A stretch of 64,000 nucleotides of DNA from assembly GCA_025916675.1 (NCBI GenBank), contig CP098402.1, forward strand, positions 2,289,205 through 2,353,204, written 5' to 3'. The stretch's first letter is position 1; each line of letters begins with the position of its first letter. Under the pieces are notes generated by a model. The model was not told the DNA's origin and did no database searches. It was given only the letters and a program-made list of their open reading frames with translations. A program made the position numbers and the translations under genes. Source of the DNA: Phycisphaera sp. (GTDB lineage: Bacteria; Planctomycetota; Phycisphaerae; Phycisphaerales; UBA1924). This document shows positions 8,161 to 16,881 of this stretch, one piece after another.

Positions 8161-9735
8161 ATGGCAACTGAGCTTCCACCGCCACCCCCATTCGACCATC
8201 GAGCCGTGTTCGACGAGATCGCCGCGCTCCTGCGGCCCATCGATCTCAAGCACGCCCTCCTGACCTGCCGCCATGCGCAGGCCTTCTGGCAGAGCGAACT
8301 CTGCGATGACTATCTCCGCCATCTCCTCGACAGCGCGGACGTGCAGAGCCAACCGTTGTTCCACGGCGCCAACCTCGCCCGCGTGATCCTCCTGCATTGT
8401 GCGGAGCGCGGGGGGAGGCCAATGGACGGCGACACGCTGGTGCGCGTCGTGCGGTTGATCTGGGACTCGCATGTGAACGATCCGGCGTCTGCCGATTTGG
8501 CCTCGGGTACGGCCGACGTGCTCGGCTTCTTGATGCGATACGGCTCTGCCCAGACGGAGCGTGAGCCAAACCCGAAGCAAGCCATCGGCCTCGCCTTTGC
8601 GCTGTTTACCGACGCGATGCCGGTTGGTCCGGGCGAAACGATGGATGTCCCACGAGGCATCGATGCAGCGCTCGGGTTTCCAGCGTTCGAGTTCATGCGG
8701 GCGGGTTTCGTTTCGATGTCTCTCGCAGCCATGCAGACCCCCGGGGGGATCCGCATGTCGGGCATCGCGAGCAAGGGCTACGTCCTTGACCACCTCTCCA
8801 TGCTTGGAAAGAACATGGAGCGATACTGGCTTGCCGTCACAAGGCGACTGGCATGTACGCCGGAGGACTTTCGCGCACGAGCCAATCAGGAGATAGAGAC
8901 GCTGGCCGACGATCGATATTGGATGTATGCCTTCAATCCCCTCAAGGACCGTCCATTCATTGAGACTGCTGACGACAGGTGGATCGCCCCGGTGCCAGAC
9001 TACGTTGTCGGACGCATCACACGAAGCATGTGGCACGACCTGAATGCCGCACATGGCAACGCCTTTCGTACCGCCTTCGGGTTCCGATTTCAGAATCTTG
9101 TAGGCCATCTCGCGGCGAGCACTATCGAGGGGCAGACCGTCATCCAAGAGCATGACCTGCCCAGTAACCTCGGTAGCGAGATTGGAACGAAGAGTGCCGA
9201 TGTCGTCATCACGGGCCCGGAGTGCCACGTGCTCGTCGAGTGCAAGGCGTTGCAGGCGAGCCAGCGCCTCCTCTCGCTCGGTCGAACGGAGGACGTCGAG
9301 AAGATCATCGAGCGGTTGACCGACGCGATGGAGCAGGTTTGCCAGCACGCCGCCTCGATCAACCGCGGCGAGTGGGCGGAACATGGCATCGGTCCCAAGC
9401 CATGCGTTGGTGTCGTCGTCAGCTTCGGACAGGTGCTCGGGGTTCAGGGCGATCTGCTTCGGAACCGCATTGCCAAGCGGCTCGCGGACAAGGGCTGCAC
9501 CCCCATCCCTTATCTCCTGCTGTCCATAGGCGAGTTCGACACACTCATGAAGCTTGCCGAGCTTCGGTTTGACCCTGCGAAGGTGATACGCACGCTCAGC
9601 GAGGACGAGAACGGCTTGTTCCCGGGCCGCTACTCCAAGCACATGGCGGACGGCGCCATCAGTTTGGCTACTACACGATGGGCCGATACGGTGACCGAAT
9701 CGCTTCGGCCTGGGCCCATCCAAGAGACCCGCTGA
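8161..9735 (+). CDS. Unknown protein with a PD-(D/E)XK nuclease-like core
   Basis: A 524-residue soluble protein I do not recognise as a named family. Its C-terminal half has the layout of a PD-(D/E)XK nuclease core: SADVVIT (Asp347), then CHVLVECKA (Glu360, Lys362), preceded by a helix-rich segment with FRTAFGFRFQNLVGHL and followed by an amphipathic helix and a CVGVVVSFGQ strand. The N-terminal 280 residues are helical, with no motif I can name. The start at 8161 is chosen because the 26 upstream in-frame codons look non-protein-like. By eye it is less GC-rich than its neighbours and stands alone between unrelated genes, which would fit acquisition by transfer. Possible roles are restriction, repair or anti-mobile-element defence, all inference. 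Confidence 0.6.
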   Translation: MATELPPPPPFDHRAVFDEIAALLRPIDLKHALLTCRHAQAFWQSELCDDYLRHLLDSADVQSQPLFHGANLARVILLHCAERGGRPMDGDTLVRVVRLIWDSHVNDPASADLASGTADVLGFLMRYGSAQTEREPNPKQAIGLAFALFTDAMPVGPGETMDVPRGIDAALGFPAFEFMRAGFVSMSLAAMQTPGGIRMSGIASKGYVLDHLSMLGKNMERYWLAVTRRLACTPEDFRARANQEIETLADDRYWMYAFNPLKDRPFIETADDRWIAPVPDYVVGRITRSMWHDLNAAHGNAFRTAFGFRFQNLVGHLAASTIEGQTVIQEHDLPSNLGSEIGTKSADVVITGPECHVLVECKALQASQRLLSLGRTEDVEKIIERLTDAMEQVCQHAASINRGEWAEHGIGPKPCVGVVVSFGQVLGVQGDLLRNRIAKRLADKGCTPIPYLLLSIGEFDTLMKLAELRFDPAKVIRTLSEDENGLFPGRYSKHMADGAISLATTRWADTVTESLRPGPIQETR

Positions 9736-10100
9736 CAGTATTTTGGGATTCCGAACCCCTCCACAACCCCCCCAGGCCCGATTCCCAACAATTTTCAGAT
9801 TTCCCCCTTCACCAACTGAAGTCACACCCCGATCCGCTCGATACAAGTAGTACAGGCGGCACAACCGGCACGAACCGGCCCGCCGTCGGCGAGGCGACAA
9901 ACAATCGACGCAACGGAGCCGCCGGGCCCGCATGAAAATGCAGTTTACGGCGCCCGTTGCCTATTGGGGGCAGAACATGTCCGGCAAGCCACTCGCCCAC
10001 GCGAGCGCAAGCCCGAAGCGCGCGGGCCCGCTGCCGAGGCGGCAAGGCAAACCGGCCCCGCTGGCGAAGCGACCAGAAGAACCCTCCCCTACCCTCGCCC
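9736..10100. other. Gene-free stretch before the glycosyltransferase operon
   Basis: 365 bases without a convincing gene. The first half is relatively AT-rich (ATTTTGGGATTCC, ACAATTTTCAGATTT) and the second half is GC-rich. An open frame in the glycosyltransferase register extends back to 9957, but its translation is Arg/Ala/Pro-rich and unlike the family N-terminus. The stretch presumably carries the promoter of the operon, although I could not pick a convincing -35/-10 pair. Confidence 0.4.
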
Positions 10101-11699
10101 GTGCGCATCTGCATGCTCAACTGGCCCAAGGCCTACGACGGTGCCACCAAGGGCGGCATCGCCGGCTATACCCAGGCCCTCGCCCTCGCGCTCGCCGCCC
10201 GGGGCCACCGCGTCAGCACCATCGCCAGCGGCACCGCCTACACCCCGGCCTCGAAACGCCACAAGGACCGCCCCGGCCCCTGCACACCCCACCGCCACGC
10301 CGACTGGTTCGGCATGGGCGTCTACGAGATCGCCAACAGCCCCGTCCTCGCGCCCAGCCTCTTGCAGTTCAACGAGCCGCTGGCCGAGGTCGGCAGCCCC
10401 GAACTCGAGGCCGCGTTCGCGCAGATCCTTAGGCAAGAGAAGCCCGACGTGCTGCACGTCCAATCGCTCGAGGGCTTCAGCCTCGGCTGCCTCGATGTCG
10501 CGCGAACCGCCGGCTGCCGCGTCGTCTACAGCCTGCACAACTACCACCCCCTGTGCCCGCAGGTCTACCTGATGCAGAGGCACCGCACGCTGTGTACCGA
10601 CTACGACGGCGGCAGAGCGTGCGAGAAGTGCATCCCCGCGCCCGACCCCGCCCACGAACGCGCCCGCCGCGCCGAGGCCTGGCCCAAGGAGCCGCCCCCC
10701 TTCGAAGCGCCCGCTGCAGAACCCAAGCGCGTGCCCCTGCCCGTGCTCCCGGCCGAGGGCGTCGCGCTCAACGAAACACCGCCCGCCATCGACCCCAACC
10801 ACGACCCCCGCGGGATGAGCGCGCTGCTGCGATCATGGGACACGCCCCGCCGCTGGTGCATCCCGGGCGACCCGACCTGGCAGCCCTTCGACAACACACC
10901 CCGAGCCGAACCAACGCACCACGGCACACCGACCGACTACAGCACCCGCCGCCAGGCCTTCATCGACACGCTCAACCGCTGCGACGCCGTCCACGCCGTC
11001 TCCGACTTCGTCGCCAACAAGTTCATCGCCCACGGCGTCGACGCCTCACGCGTGCACACGCTCACCATCGGCACCATCGCCAACGAGCTACGCGAGCACA
11101 ACGCCGAGCTCGCCTTCGATCCACCCCCACGACCAACCATCAACGCCCGGCCCTTGCGCCTGGTCTTCATCGGTGTCAACAACTGGTACAAGGGGCTGTC
11201 GATGCTGGCCGACAGCCTGGAGATGGTGACGCCCGACACGCTGCGCAACGTGGCCCTCTCGGTCTTCGCCGCCGCCGGCAAGACCATCGAGTACCGCTTC
11301 CGCCGCCTCGAGCCACGCCTGGCCTCCCTCCGCTACGGCTACGAGTATGGGCCGCAAGACCTGCCCTGGATGTGCGGCGGCCAGGACGCCGGCGTCGTCC
11401 CCAGCGTGTGGTGGGACAACGGGCCCCAGACCGTCCTCGAGATGCAGGCCAACGGCCTTCCGGTCATCGGGGCCAACGCCGGGGGCATCCCCGATTTTGT
11501 CCAAGACGGCACCAACGGCCTGCTCTTCACCGCCAACGACCGCTTCGCCCTGGCCGCCACCATCGCGCGCTGCGTGAACGAGCCCGCCATGGTCGCCCGG
11601 CTCCGATCCGGCGTTCGACCACCCAAAACGATGCCTGTCCACGCACAGGAAATGGAGCCGATCTACATGGAGCAAACCGGCGCGGGAGGCGTATCGTGA
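10101..11699 (+). CDS. Glycosyltransferase family 4 (GT-B fold) with Cys cluster
   Basis: A 532-residue enzyme starting at GTG (VRICMLNWPKAYDG), where the Rossmann-like N-terminal domain begins with a glycine-rich donor/acceptor loop (GGIAGYTQALALALAARGH). After LHNYHPLCPQ it has a Cys cluster (C-x-D-Y-DGGRACEKC) seen in a subset of GT4 enzymes that may bind a metal. About 120 poorly conserved residues follow, and then the C-terminal domain with LRLVFIGVNNWYKG, PSVWWDNGPQTVLEMQANG and GGIPDFVQDGTNGLLF, which carries the E-x7-E type nucleotide-sugar site. The stop overlaps the next gene's GTG (11696-11699). Presumably it acts in surface polysaccharide or glycan assembly; donor and acceptor are unknown. 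Confidence 0.85.
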   Translation: MRICMLNWPKAYDGATKGGIAGYTQALALALAARGHRVSTIASGTAYTPASKRHKDRPGPCTPHRHADWFGMGVYEIANSPVLAPSLLQFNEPLAEVGSPELEAAFAQILRQEKPDVLHVQSLEGFSLGCLDVARTAGCRVVYSLHNYHPLCPQVYLMQRHRTLCTDYDGGRACEKCIPAPDPAHERARRAEAWPKEPPPFEAPAAEPKRVPLPVLPAEGVALNETPPAIDPNHDPRGMSALLRSWDTPRRWCIPGDPTWQPFDNTPRAEPTHHGTPTDYSTRRQAFIDTLNRCDAVHAVSDFVANKFIAHGVDASRVHTLTIGTIANELREHNAELAFDPPPRPTINARPLRLVFIGVNNWYKGLSMLADSLEMVTPDTLRNVALSVFAAAGKTIEYRFRRLEPRLASLRYGYEYGPQDLPWMCGGQDAGVVPSVWWDNGPQTVLEMQANGLPVIGANAGGIPDFVQDGTNGLLFTANDRFALAATIARCVNEPAMVARLRSGVRPPKTMPVHAQEMEPIYMEQTGAGGVS

Positions 11700-13360
11700 C
11701 CCCGACGGCCGCTACCCAACCAACACCCGCCCCACACCATACGTTGACCCAACACGCCCACGCATCCTCACAGGCCAACCAGCGCCACGCGGCTTCCACC
11801 GCGCCCCCCGCGACCGCCACGCCCAGCGTGGCCGTGGTCATGGTGACGTGGAACCGCGTGTCTGAAGTCCGCCGGTCGATCGAATCCGTACTCGCACAGA
11901 AGCACGTTGACCAAGGTGCCATCCACCTCGTTGTCGTCGACAACGCTTCGACCGATGGCACGACCGAAGCCCTGACCGGCTGGCTCAAGCCCGAGCGCCT
12001 CGTACGAAACAACACCACCCATGCCGACAAGCCGGCCTTCGACGCAACCAATACTGGCCACGCCAACACCGCGGGCCTCGCCAGCGTCACCCTCGTCCGC
12101 AACACCGCCAACCTCGGCGGCACCGGCGGCTTCAACACCGGCTTCCTGACCGTCGAACACATCCTGACGACCGACACCCCCATCGACTTCCTCTGGCTGC
12201 TCGACGACGACGCCGTCGCCGATCCCACCGCGCTCGCCTCGCTCCTGCAAACCACGGCCGATGATCCCGCAGCCGGGCTCGTCGGTTCGCGCGCCGTCGA
12301 CATCGCCGACCGCCAGACCACGTACGAAACCACCATCTATTACGACCCGCGCCAGGGCCGCATGGCCGAGACCCCACACACCGGCCACCGCCTGCGCGAC
12401 ACGCATGCGCAATGGGTCGATGCCGTCGGCGACACCCGCGGCGACCTCGAGTTCGCGGGCGTGCGCGAGGTCGACGTTGTCTCGGCGTGCAGCATGCTCG
12501 CCCGCTGGAGCGTCGTGCAACAAGTCGGCTACTGGGACCGCCGCTACTTCATCTACTGCGACGACGCCGACTGGTGCCTGCGTGTTGGCCGCTCGGGCTC
12601 CAAGGTTGTGTGCGACCTCGACGCCGTGGTCTACCACACGCCGTGGTTCCAAAAGCTCACGCCCACGCGCCTCTACTACGCCGAGCGCAACGCCATCTGG
12701 ACCATGCGCAAGGGCCTCTCTGGCAGCGCGCGGCGCACCAGCACCGCCCGATGGATGCGATCGGTCCTGCGATCCAGCCTGGCCGCCGGCCTGCGCCGCC
12801 GCCTGTACCACGCCGAGATCCTCCGCAAGACCGCCAGCGACGCCGCAACCAACACCGCCGGCAGGCTCACACAAGCCGAGCCGCCGCACGAGCCCATCAC
12901 CGCCGCGCTCGAACGCCTGAATCTCAACCGCGCCGACGCGAGCCTCGCGTTCCTCTGCATGACCGCGGACCAGGCCACCCTCGCGCGTGACATCACCACC
13001 ACACTGCGCAGCGCCCTCGGCAACACCTGCCCCAGGCCACGCTTCATCACGCGAAACGATGCGGGCACCGGCGACATCACCTATGCCCCCTCCACCCGCT
13101 CGCGCCTGCGCCGCCAGCTCCCCTTGCTGACAAACGCACCCGACGCCTGCGTCGTGCTCAACAACACCAACGACTTCCCGCTTCTGCGCTGCCCCACCAC
13201 GCTTCATATCGATCACCGCGATCCCAATCGGTGTCAGGTCGAGCACGACAGCCTCGGGTGCCGCCTTGCGTTCTTCTGCCGCTGGAGCGCAACGACGATG
13301 CGCGCCATCTGGTACGTCCTGCGCAACAAGCCCCAGCAGCCCCCGGCCCCCTTCGGATGA
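11696..13360 (+). CDS. Glycosyltransferase family 2 (GT-A fold)
   Basis: A 554-residue enzyme starting with the GTG that overlaps the preceding stop. About 45 disordered residues precede the GT-A start SVAVVMVTWNRVSEVRRSIES, then VVVDNASTDGT, NLGGTGGFNTGF and WLLDDDAVADP (the DxD metal/nucleotide motif). The later FIYCDDADWCLRVGRSG segment (ED/DDxDW type) is typical of galactofuranosyl/rhamnosyl transferases such as the GlfT group. The C-terminal about 180 residues are Ala/Arg-rich and unlike the catalytic domain. Its stop overlaps the next start in ATGA. It is probably the second enzyme of a three-step glycan-building operon; the sugar is not predictable. Confidence 0.85.
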   Translation: MTPTAATQPTPAPHHTLTQHAHASSQANQRHAASTAPPATATPSVAVVMVTWNRVSEVRRSIESVLAQKHVDQGAIHLVVVDNASTDGTTEALTGWLKPERLVRNNTTHADKPAFDATNTGHANTAGLASVTLVRNTANLGGTGGFNTGFLTVEHILTTDTPIDFLWLLDDDAVADPTALASLLQTTADDPAAGLVGSRAVDIADRQTTYETTIYYDPRQGRMAETPHTGHRLRDTHAQWVDAVGDTRGDLEFAGVREVDVVSACSMLARWSVVQQVGYWDRRYFIYCDDADWCLRVGRSGSKVVCDLDAVVYHTPWFQKLTPTRLYYAERNAIWTMRKGLSGSARRTSTARWMRSVLRSSLAAGLRRRLYHAEILRKTASDAATNTAGRLTQAEPPHEPITAALERLNLNRADASLAFLCMTADQATLARDITTTLRSALGNTCPRPRFITRNDAGTGDITYAPSTRSRLRRQLPLLTNAPDACVVLNNTNDFPLLRCPTTLHIDHRDPNRCQVEHDSLGCRLAFFCRWSATTMRAIWYVLRNKPQQPPAPFG

Positions 13361-15042
13361 GCACCACCACGCCGCCCCAAGCCGACCGCCCACGCACGAT
13401 CGCCCTGCTGGGCTGGGCCGCGCTCAGCAAGCAGGCCGAGGAGGGCTCGGGCTACAACCTCAACGCGTCCGAGCTGGCCATCGGCCTCGCCCAGGCCGGC
13501 CATCGCGTGCATTACCTGGGCTCGGGCCTGCGATACTCCCTACGCCCCGGCCCCTTCGTGCGCGAGATCAAGCCCTGGCGCGGCGTGCGAAACTTCGAGC
13601 TGCTCAACAGCCCCAACCTCGCGCCCTCGGCCATCAACCTGCGCAACGTTGATTCCGAACGATCCAGCCCGAGCACGACCAAGCTCGTCCTGCGCTGGCT
13701 GCGAGACATCGACGCCGAAGTCGTCCACGCCCACTCGACCGAGGGCCTGAGCCTCGATCTCATCCCCGCGATCGAAGCCGGCGGCATCCCCGTCGTTGCC
13801 ACCACGCACAACTACTCGTACGTGTGCCCGCAAGTCGACCTGCTCTACAGCGAGCACGAGGTCTGCCTCGACTACGACGGCGGCAACCGCTGCGCCACAT
13901 GCCTCGATGCGCCCAGCCCAGCAAACCGCCGCCTCAAGCGACGCCTCGGCCAGACCGCCCAGCGCCTCGTCGGCCACGCCATCACGGGCCACGCGCGCGC
14001 CTCGGCCAAATCCATCGCCAGCGGACGCTCCAAAGAAAACACACCCACCGACGAGCTGCGCTACCTGGGCTACGACAACGGCGCCATCGAGTCGGCCGCC
14101 ACCGCCGAAGGCCCCGCCAGCACCTACGGCGTGCGCGCCGAGCCGCGCGAGCTGCCCAAACCCGCGCCCATCCTGCCCGACGACACCAACGAGCGCATGC
14201 TCGCCAACACCGACATCCACCTCAAGGTCCTCAACGACTACGGCCGCCGCCGAGCAGACGGCGTCGCCGCCCTCAACGCCGCCAGCGTCGTCACGCCACC
14301 CAGCGACTTCCTGGGCCGTGTCCACGAATCCATGGGCCTCGACCCCGCCAAGCGACGCACCGTCCGTCTGGGTCAGCCCCACTTCGATCGCATGCACCGC
14401 GCCGCCATCGCCCAGCCCGGCTACGACCGCGCGCCCTGGACACCCGCCGACGAACGACCGCTCCGCCTCGCCTTCTTCGGCACCGTGCGCCCCAACAAGG
14501 GCCTGCGTGTGCTGGCCGACGCCATCGCCCTCTTGCCCGCCGACACCCGCCAACGCTGCCTCTTCCATGTGCGCGCCTCCGGCGGAGACTGGGCCTTCCG
14601 AAAGCTCCTGAGCGGCTACCCCCAGATCCAGTTCGCCGGGGCATACGACCTCATGCAGCGCGCCGCGTCCGTCCCCGAGTACGACGTTGGCCTGCTCCCC
14701 CACATCTGGATGGAAAACTCGCCGCTCGTGCTGCTCGAGCACCTGCACGCCGGCAAACTCGTCATCACCAGCCGCCTGGGCGGCCCGCCCGAGTGGATCG
14801 TCGACCGCGACGGCGCCACCAACGGCCTGCTCTTCCCCTCGGGAGACGCCCGGGCCCTGGCCGACCGCATCACCGACCTCGTGTGCGGCAACGTGGCCCT
14901 GCCCAGCGCCAAAACTATCCACGACATCACGCCACACCTGACCAGCTACCCCGCCCACCTGGCCGAGGTGCAGTCGATCTACGAGTCCATCATCGAAGCC
15001 AAGGCCTCACGCCCGGTCGACAAAGCCCTCGAGCCGGCGTGA
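13357..15042 (+). CDS. Glycosyltransferase family 4 (paralogue of the first enzyme)
   Basis: A 561-residue GT-B enzyme starting at the ATG overlapping the previous stop. It shares the distinctive layout of the first enzyme of the operon: [20 protein letters not shown], then [13 protein letters not shown], a roughly 130-residue variable insert, and the C-terminal domain with [40 protein letters not shown] and [19 protein letters not shown]. The two GT4 genes are therefore diverged duplicates flanking a GT2. Its last 36 bases overlap, tail to tail, the 3' end of rpoD on the other strand. Role in glycan assembly inferred from family and operon. Confidence 0.85.
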   Translation: MSTTTPPQADRPRTIALLGWAALSKQAEEGSGYNLNASELAIGLAQAGHRVHYLGSGLRYSLRPGPFVREIKPWRGVRNFELLNSPNLAPSAINLRNVDSERSSPSTTKLVLRWLRDIDAEVVHAHSTEGLSLDLIPAIEAGGIPVVATTHNYSYVCPQVDLLYSEHEVCLDYDGGNRCATCLDAPSPANRRLKRRLGQTAQRLVGHAITGHARASAKSIASGRSKENTPTDELRYLGYDNGAIESAATAEGPASTYGVRAEPRELPKPAPILPDDTNERMLANTDIHLKVLNDYGRRRADGVAALNAASVVTPPSDFLGRVHESMGLDPAKRRTVRLGQPHFDRMHRAAIAQPGYDRAPWTPADERPLRLAFFGTVRPNKGLRVLADAIALLPADTRQRCLFHVRASGGDWAFRKLLSGYPQIQFAGAYDLMQRAASVPEYDVGLLPHIWMENSPLVLLEHLHAGKLVITSRLGGPPEWIVDRDGATNGLLFPSGDARALADRITDLVCGNVALPSAKTIHDITPHLTSYPAHLAEVQSIYESIIEAKASRPVDKALEPA

Positions 15043-16728
15043 TCGCAGCGGGTGCTGCAGCTTGCGTAAGGCCTTGCTCTCGACCTGCCGCACGCGCTCG
15101 CGCGTGACCTTGAAGATCCGGCCGACCTCTTCGAGCGTGTAGGTATACCCATCACCGATGCCGTAGCGCAGCTTGATGATCTCGCGCTCACGATAGCTCA
15201 GCGTCCGCAGTACCTGCTCGAGCTTCTCGCGCAACATGTCCTGGGCCATGCCGTCGGCAGGCGCGCCGTTGCGGCTGTCCTCGAGCACGTCCATCATCGA
15301 GCCGTCATCGGACCCCACCGGCTTATCGAGCGACGCCGGGCTGCGCGTCAGGTTCATGACCTTGCGCACGTCGGCCGACGTGCATCCGGCGACCTCGGCA
15401 ATCTGCTCATCGGTCGGCTCCTGCCCGTGCTCCTGCATGTATTGACGCTGGATCGTGCGGATCTTGCCCATCGTGTCGATCATGTGGACCGGCAGGCGGA
15501 TCGTCCGCGCGTGGTCCGCAAGCGCCCGGGTGATGGCCTGGCGGATCCACCACGTCGCGTACGTGCTGAACTTGTACCCGCGCTTGTACTCGTACTTGTC
15601 CACCGCGCGCAGCAGTCCGGTGTTGCCCTCCTGGATCACGTCCAGGAAGCTCAGCCCGCGGTTGCGATACTTCTTGGCGATCGAAACCACCAATCGCAGG
15701 TTCGCGCCCGACAAATCCCGCTTGGCCTGCTCGTACTCCCAGAACACGCAGTTTAGCTCGGCCACCCGCCGCGCCAGCGCGTCGGGCGTGTCGAGCACGA
15801 GCGACCGCAGCCCCTCGAGCTCATCGCGCATCACCAGCCGGTCGTCGTCGTCCGCCGAGACCCCGTTGGATTCGGCGCCCTCGTCCTTGGCCAGCAGCCC
15901 CTCGATCTCGCGCATCTTGCCCGAGATCGCCCGCAGCTTCCGCAAGATCGGCACCAGTTTGCTCGTGCGCAGCTCCAACTCTTCGATCAAAGCCGATATC
16001 CGCCGCCGCCGCGCACGCAGCGATCGCTCGATCGCCGCCAGCTCCTGCACGGCTCGTACCGTCAGCCGGCCGTCAGCCCCACGCCCCGTCGCGCACGCCC
16101 GCTCGGCCCGCGCCCACTCGGCCCGGTTGCGTTCGAGCATCGCCTCGATCGTCGGCAGGCTCGTCGGCAACCGGCGGCCAAGCATTTCTTTCGCTTCGGG
16201 CGTGATCGTCGACACCCGCAGCGTGCGATCGAACGGCAGCTTGCGGGCCTGCACCTGCCGCAGCAGTTCCACGGCTTGCGTGGCCACGTAATCGCACTGC
16301 AGGCACCGCCGCCGGAACACGATGCGCGTGGTCTCGATCTTCTTGGCCAGCCGGGTCTCGTCCTCGCGCGTCAGCAGCGGGATGGAGCCCATCTGCGCCA
16401 GATAGCTCCGCACCGGGTCCTCCACCGGGCGATCATCCGAGGGCACGTCGTGCGCGGTCTCCTCGAGTTCTGGAACGAGATCCTTCTTGGCTTCGGGGAC
16501 ATCTGCCACCGTCGGGGCACCGCCGGGCTGGTGGCGCATGCGTGCCCGGTACGTCGGCTCGTCGACCAGTTCGATTCCCAGCTCGTCCACCCGAGCGAGG
16601 AAGGTGTGCAGCGACCGCGGCCCCACCCACTCATCGGGGGCCGCCGCGTTGATTTCTTCATAGCTCAGCCATCGACGGCCAGCGGCCGACTCCAGCATCC
16701 CAGCTACCGAAGGAGGAAATCCGGTCAT
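15007..16728 (-). CDS. rpoD: Primary RNA polymerase sigma factor (sigma-70)
   Basis: About 573 residues with a region 1.1-like segment ([15 protein letters not shown] ... LGIELVDE), region 1.2 ([20 protein letters not shown]), a non-conserved region, region 2 ([60 protein letters not shown]), region 3 and region 4.2 ([20 protein letters not shown]). It recognises housekeeping promoters. The start is uncertain: an in-frame ATG lies at 16803 and another inside, and none has a clear ribosome site. It follows dnaG on the same strand, the conserved dnaG-rpoD pair. The CRRRCLQC-like cysteine pair in the non-conserved region ([10 protein letters not shown]) is unusual. The 3' end overlaps the convergent glycosyltransferase gene. 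Confidence 0.95.
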   Translation of the reverse strand: MTGFPPSVAGMLESAAGRRWLSYEEINAAAPDEWVGPRSLHTFLARVDELGIELVDEPTYRARMRHQPGGAPTVADVPEAKKDLVPELEETAHDVPSDDRPVEDPVRSYLAQMGSIPLLTREDETRLAKKIETTRIVFRRRCLQCDYVATQAVELLRQVQARKLPFDRTLRVSTITPEAKEMLGRRLPTSLPTIEAMLERNRAEWARAERACATGRGADGRLTVRAVQELAAIERSLRARRRRISALIEELELRTSKLVPILRKLRAISGKMREIEGLLAKDEGAESNGVSADDDDRLVMRDELEGLRSLVLDTPDALARRVAELNCVFWEYEQAKRDLSGANLRLVVSIAKKYRNRGLSFLDVIQEGNTGLLRAVDKYEYKRGYKFSTYATWWIRQAITRALADHARTIRLPVHMIDTMGKIRTIQRQYMQEHGQEPTDEQIAEVAGCTSADVRKVMNLTRSPASLDKPVGSDDGSMMDVLEDSRNGAPADGMAQDMLREKLEQVLRTLSYREREIIKLRYGIGDGYTYTLEEVGRIFKVTRERVRQVESKALRKLQHPLRSRRLEGFVDRA

Positions 16729-16881
16729 CGCACGCTCGGGCCCGTGAAGCCCATCCCTCCTGCACTCTTTCGGGAAATCGAACACACATCCCGCCAAACG
16801 CATGAAGCGTCCAACAGAGACTTTACCCGCGCCCCCGCAGAAAGACCCACCGGAACCCCCAAACCTAGGCCCGAAAACCTT

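Noticed and set aside
7905-9933. Minus-strand open frame of about 700 codons opposite the PD-(D/E)XK-like gene
   Set aside because: Low-complexity His/Arg-rich translation. The plus-strand frame has an alternating hydrophobic pattern and motif spacing typical of a real protein.
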